The notes beneath the pieces were generated by a model. It did no database searches. It was given only the letters and a program-made list of their open reading frames with translations, and was not told the origin of the DNA. A program made the translations under genes and the position numbers. From JBOGUF01 sp050696075 (GTDB lineage: Bacteria; Chloroflexota; Chloroflexia; Thermomicrobiales; UBA6265): a stretch of DNA of 13,835 nt. Location of the stretch: assembly GCA_050696075.1 (NCBI GenBank), contig JBOGUF010000154.1, positions 1-13,835 on the forward strand, read 5' to 3'. The first letter of the stretch is position 1, and the number at the start of each line of letters is the position of its first letter. Shown here piece by piece: positions 12,536 through 13,835 of the stretch.

Positions 12536-13426
12536 TCATTGGCGCGCCACCGGGGAGAGGGTCTTGGCCGGGCAGGCGCTTTCGCCGCGGGCTTCGCGGT
12601 CGGCGCGGCCGGCCCATTTGAAGAAGATGACGGTGATCAGGATGAGGTAGATGAGGTTCTCGATGACCCACATCAGCAGGCCAGCGAGCTCTTGGTCGGT
12701 CGCCAGGCTGATGCCCCAGAGGCGCGGCGCGGCGGCGTAGGCCTCGTAGAGTCCTGGTTCGGAGAGGGTGATGAAGGCGCCGACGATGCCGCGGGGAATC
12801 GTCATCAGGAAGAGGTAGAGGCACTGCAGGATTTGCGGCAAGCGCGGCCACTCGGGGAGCGGACCGAGGATCGGCCACCAGGCCAATACCGAGACGCCGA
12901 TGAAGGTCAAATGCATCGCGATATGCACCGGTTCGGATTCGAGCGAGGCGTTGTAGAAGCTCGGCATGTGCCAGAGGACGAGGGCCGCGTTCGCGATCAG
13001 AAAGGCGACGAGCGGGCGCGTCAGCGTTCGCCCGACGCGATTAACGACGAGGTTGCGCGTCAACGGCCGTAGCACCCAGGCCGGCAACCCGATGAACCAG
13101 AGCGGCGCGACGAGCAGCATCAGGATCAGGTGTTGGGCCATGTGGGCGGAGAGCAAATAGTTGTCGCTCCAATCGTCCAGCGGCGGCCCGAGGGCGATGA
13201 GGATCACGAGGCAGCCGGCGATGAAGGCGGCCGTTTGCCCGCCGGTGACCGGCCGCTCCTCGAAGCCAGGCCGGCGACGATTGAGCGGGCCGGTCCAGGC
13301 GACGTAGCCGGCGATCAGGGCGAATACGCCGAGCACGACGCTCGGCTCGAAGCGCCAGGCGCTGTGCAGAAACCCTTCGGGGTAGCCGTCGCCGGCGTGC
13401 AGGATGGGAAAGGAGAGGTGCGGCAT
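12536..13426 (-). CDS. ctaG: Cytochrome c oxidase assembly protein, caa3-type CtaG
   Basis: This is a 296-residue polytopic membrane protein of the caa3_CtaG family (distinct from the Cox11-type CtaG). About seven membrane helices are visible, starting at residues 28-46. Family landmarks are LSAHMAQHLILMLLVAPLW (93-110, with H95 and H99), LWHMPSFYNASLE (151-163, H153), HIAMHL (168-173) and TDQELAGLLMWVIENLIY (243-260). These His residues are the likely copper-site candidates. The protein is needed for copper insertion into, or assembly of, caa3 oxidase in Bacillus. It follows the oxidase subunit IV gene by 15 nt. The ATG at 13426 has only a weak upstream GGGAA. A Cys-containing tail (GESACPAKT) closes the protein. 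Confidence 0.92.
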   Translation of the reverse strand: MPHLSFPILHAGDGYPEGFLHSAWRFEPSVVLGVFALIAGYVAWTGPLNRRRPGFEERPVTGGQTAAFIAGCLVILIALGPPLDDWSDNYLLSAHMAQHLILMLLVAPLWFIGLPAWVLRPLTRNLVVNRVGRTLTRPLVAFLIANAALVLWHMPSFYNASLESEPVHIAMHLTFIGVSVLAWWPILGPLPEWPRLPQILQCLYLFLMTIPRGIVGAFITLSEPGLYEAYAAAPRLWGISLATDQELAGLLMWVIENLIYLILITVIFFKWAGRADREARGESACPAKTLSPVARQ

Positions 13427-13441
13427 GATGGTTCCCGCGCG

Positions 13442-13792
13442 CTATGGAAGCAAGGTTTGCGCGTAGTCGAGTCCGTGGGACCCGAAGAGGACGGCCAGCA
13501 CCAGCACGACCGAGGCGGCGATCGCGAGCCCGGAGCCGAACTTCCAGAGGAAGAGTTTGTCGTCGAACTTCAAGTGCATGAAGTAGCCAACGACGGCCGA
13601 GAACTTGATCGCTGAGAGCACGATCAGGGTTGGAACGAGGGCGCCGGTATCGTGCATCCAGTCGATGTAGTAGATCGCGACCTCGACGATCGTGATGGTG
13701 ACCAGGAAGACCGCGACCTTGATATAGGTGAACTCGCCCGGGTGCTCGTGCCCGTGCCCGTTGTGTTCGATCGCTTCCGTGTGCTGCGCCAT
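13442..13792 (-). CDS. Cytochrome c oxidase subunit IV (caa3/COX4-type)
   Basis: This is a 116-residue small subunit of a haem-copper terminal oxidase. A His-rich N-terminus (EHNGHGHEHPGEFTYIKVAV) precedes three membrane helices at about 23-43, 51-72 and 85-105. The middle helix contains the family segment IKFSAVVGYFMHLKFD (62-77). The length and topology are normal for prokaryotic subunit IV. GGAGGG lies about 5 nt before the ATG at 13792. It is the first gene of the visible run, and the core subunits I-III are expected just outside the window on the minus strand. It acts in the cytoplasmic membrane, probably stabilising the complex. Confidence 0.92.
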   Translation of the reverse strand: MAQHTEAIEHNGHGHEHPGEFTYIKVAVFLVTITIVEVAIYYIDWMHDTGALVPTLIVLSAIKFSAVVGYFMHLKFDDKLFLWKFGSGLAIAASVVLVLAVLFGSHGLDYAQTLLP

Positions 13793-13809
13793 GGCTCCCT
13801 CCGGTCGCT

Positions 13810-13835
13810 GGGGTCAGGAGTCAGGAGTCGGGGGT
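13810..13835 (-). repeat. Heptanucleotide array upstream of the oxidase subunit IV gene (cut by the window end)
   Basis: Three full units (GGGGTCA, GGAGTCA, then GGAGTCG) and a partial one run to the last base of the window. They are of the same GGRGTYA family as the hairpin at 12064-12143. The array starts 17 nt before the subunit IV start codon, leaving room only for the ribosome binding site. Confidence 0.75.

Overview
This is a GC-rich window. The gene families and secreted-protein style (signal peptides followed by QATPQATP-like stretches, large AAA/TPR-LuxR regulators, caa3-type oxidase genes) suggest a Chloroflexota bacterium of the Thermomicrobia/Sphaerobacter type. That placement is an inference from gene content; there is no rRNA or marker gene here.

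Layout. (1) 1-2612, plus strand: the 3' part of a large TPR/LuxR regulator, a DUF4242 protein, and a secreted cupin that ends at a strong hairpin terminator. (2) 2639-6995, minus strand: an oligopeptide-type ABC transporter operon (substrate-binding protein, OppB, OppC; no ATPase in the window), preceded by a good sigma70-like promoter. It is followed by a DUF2283 gene and the 3' remnant of a DUF4258-like partner. (3) 6969-11328: an accessory segment rich in broken genes. It holds a truncated membrane protein, a decayed DUF3037 gene, a small unknown gene, and an unknown gene split by an ISAs1-family element. That element has recognisable inverted repeats and a perfect 10-bp target duplication. 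A complete-looking darT-darG toxin-antitoxin pair follows. (4) 11423-13835, minus strand: cytochrome c oxidase subunit IV, CtaG and two small membrane proteins, apparently the tail of a terminal-oxidase operon.

The most distinctive unexplained feature is a set of short tandem arrays with a 7-bp period (and one with 8 bp). They sit exactly at gene junctions, often overlapping a stop codon or lying directly before a start codon. At least three different unit families occur (GTSAGCC-like, GGCGGAA-like, GGRGTYA-like). Two sites are inverted pairs able to fold into long hairpins within operons. They recall the heptanucleotide STRR repeats of cyanobacteria but lie in another phylum.

The accessory segment looks like a turnover site for toxin-antitoxin and other accessory genes between two conserved operons. 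DarTG is its only pair that still appears intact.
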